14,649 nt of DNA, from the NCBI GenBank assembly GCA_021816505.1, contig JAKAXS010000023.1, forward strand, positions 1 through 14,649, given 5' to 3'. This DNA is from Pseudomonadota bacterium (GTDB lineage: Bacteria; Pseudomonadota; Alphaproteobacteria; Rhizobiales; Hyphomicrobiaceae). The notes below the pieces were generated by a model, which searched no databases, was not told the origin of the DNA, and saw nothing but the letters and a program-made list of their open reading frames with translations. How positions within the stretch are numbered: position 1 is the stretch's first letter; each line of letters begins with the position of its first letter. Shown here piece after piece: positions 14,494 through 14,649 of this stretch. The translations under genes and the position numbers were made by a program.

Positions 14494-14504
14494 CCCTAGT
14501 AGGG
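14494..14504. promoter_or_regulatory. palindrome CCCTAGTAGGG
   Basis: An 11-bp perfect palindrome around a central G (CCCTA-G-TAGGG), just after the terminator. CTAG recurs at 14519-14522 and 14560-14563; the latter, as CTAGGG, is the inverse of the CCCTAG here. A binding site for a regulator of the downstream gene is the simplest reading; I do not recognise the protein. Confidence 0.35.
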
Positions 14505-14540
14505 ACCGGCGTTATCACCTAGATTAACAACGTACTCGCA

Positions 14541-14557
14541 ATGCTCGTGCAGAGCAT
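14541..14557. promoter_or_regulatory. inverted repeat ATGCTC-N5-GAGCAT
   Basis: Six-base arms, ATGCTC (14541-14546) and GAGCAT (14552-14557), are perfectly complementary around GTGCA. It could be a dimer operator or an RNA hairpin in the leader of the gene to the right. The same hexamer ATGCTC recurs at 14641-14646. Confidence 0.35.
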
Positions 14558-14598
14558 AACTAGGGCGGCGACAAGCAGAGACAGTACTGAAAGGACGT

Positions 14599-14619
14599 GC
14601 ACCACCCGTTGGGTCGTGC
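14599..14619 (+). promoter_or_regulatory. leader hairpin GCAC-c-ACCC / GGGT-c-GTGC
   Basis: GCAC and ACCC (14599-14607) pair with GGGT and GTGC (14611-14619), with one C-C mismatch and a GTT loop. It is followed by CGGTTTATCC, too short a T-run for a convincing terminator. It sits about 20 bp before the ATG at 14641 and may be a leader structure. Confidence 0.3.
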
Positions 14620-14640
14620 CGGTTTATCCAGGTCCAAGAT

Positions 14641-14649
14641 ATGCTCAGC
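14641..14649 (+). CDS. possible start of a gene continuing beyond the window
   Basis: An ATG at 14641 begins M-L-S and is open to the edge; CAGG lies about 9-12 bp upstream. The position after a terminator and a palindrome-rich region fits the start of a new transcription unit. Three residues cannot identify a protein. Confidence 0.25.

Overview
The window looks like ordinary chromosome from a high-GC alphaproteobacterium, most likely Hyphomicrobiales (Rhizobiales). The reasons are the alphaproteobacterial NAD regulator NadQ, a TIGR02301-type exported protein, a Clp-N/coiled-coil protein of a kind I associate with this order, GC-rich third codon positions, and a CTCTCCCC...GGGGAGAG hairpin terminator common in these genomes. 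I saw no rRNA, tRNA, CRISPR array, insertion sequence or phage gene. The family and order assignments come from memory of sequence families, not from a search.

Layout. Bases 1-381 are the 3' end of a Sel1-repeat gene. Then come an inositol-monophosphatase-family gene (540-1346), a candidate 42-residue membrane or secreted peptide on the minus strand (1343-1471), and a D-2-hydroxyacid dehydrogenase of the GlcD/D2HGDH type (1595-3034). Two minus-strand genes follow: a 596-residue Clp-N-domain coiled-coil protein (3041-4831) and an SRAP abasic-site protein (5048-5728). Next are a TIGR02301 exported protein (5827-6237), a small helical protein (6367-6612) and a minus-strand LysE-family exporter (6646-7311). 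A membrane-anchored protein of unknown function (7392-8084) and an L,D-transpeptidase (8285-9031) follow, ending at a clear intrinsic terminator.

The right third starts with a minus-strand dihydroorotase-family gene (9089-10411). Divergent from it is a tightly packed plus-strand run: ygfZ, tag and a YfbR-like HD hydrolase, joined by two successive 4-bp ATGA overlaps. nadQ begins 78 bp later, then a 186-residue unknown protein closed by an intrinsic terminator. The last 160 bases hold several palindromes and a cluster of CTAG tetranucleotides, apparently the control region of a gene outside the window.

How the genes fit together. The run at 10542-13791 groups folate-dependent Fe-S maintenance, removal of 3-methyladenine from DNA, a nucleotide or nucleoside-phosphate hydrolase and an NAD-responsive repressor, which suggests nucleotide and one-carbon housekeeping. 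SRAP elsewhere in the window captures abasic sites of the kind Tag produces. The L,D-transpeptidase, TIGR02301 protein, 7392 protein and possibly the 42-residue peptide are envelope proteins. I see no obvious new multi-gene defence or metabolic system. The least explained items are the Clp-N/coiled-coil protein, the 42-residue peptide and the structured region at the right end.
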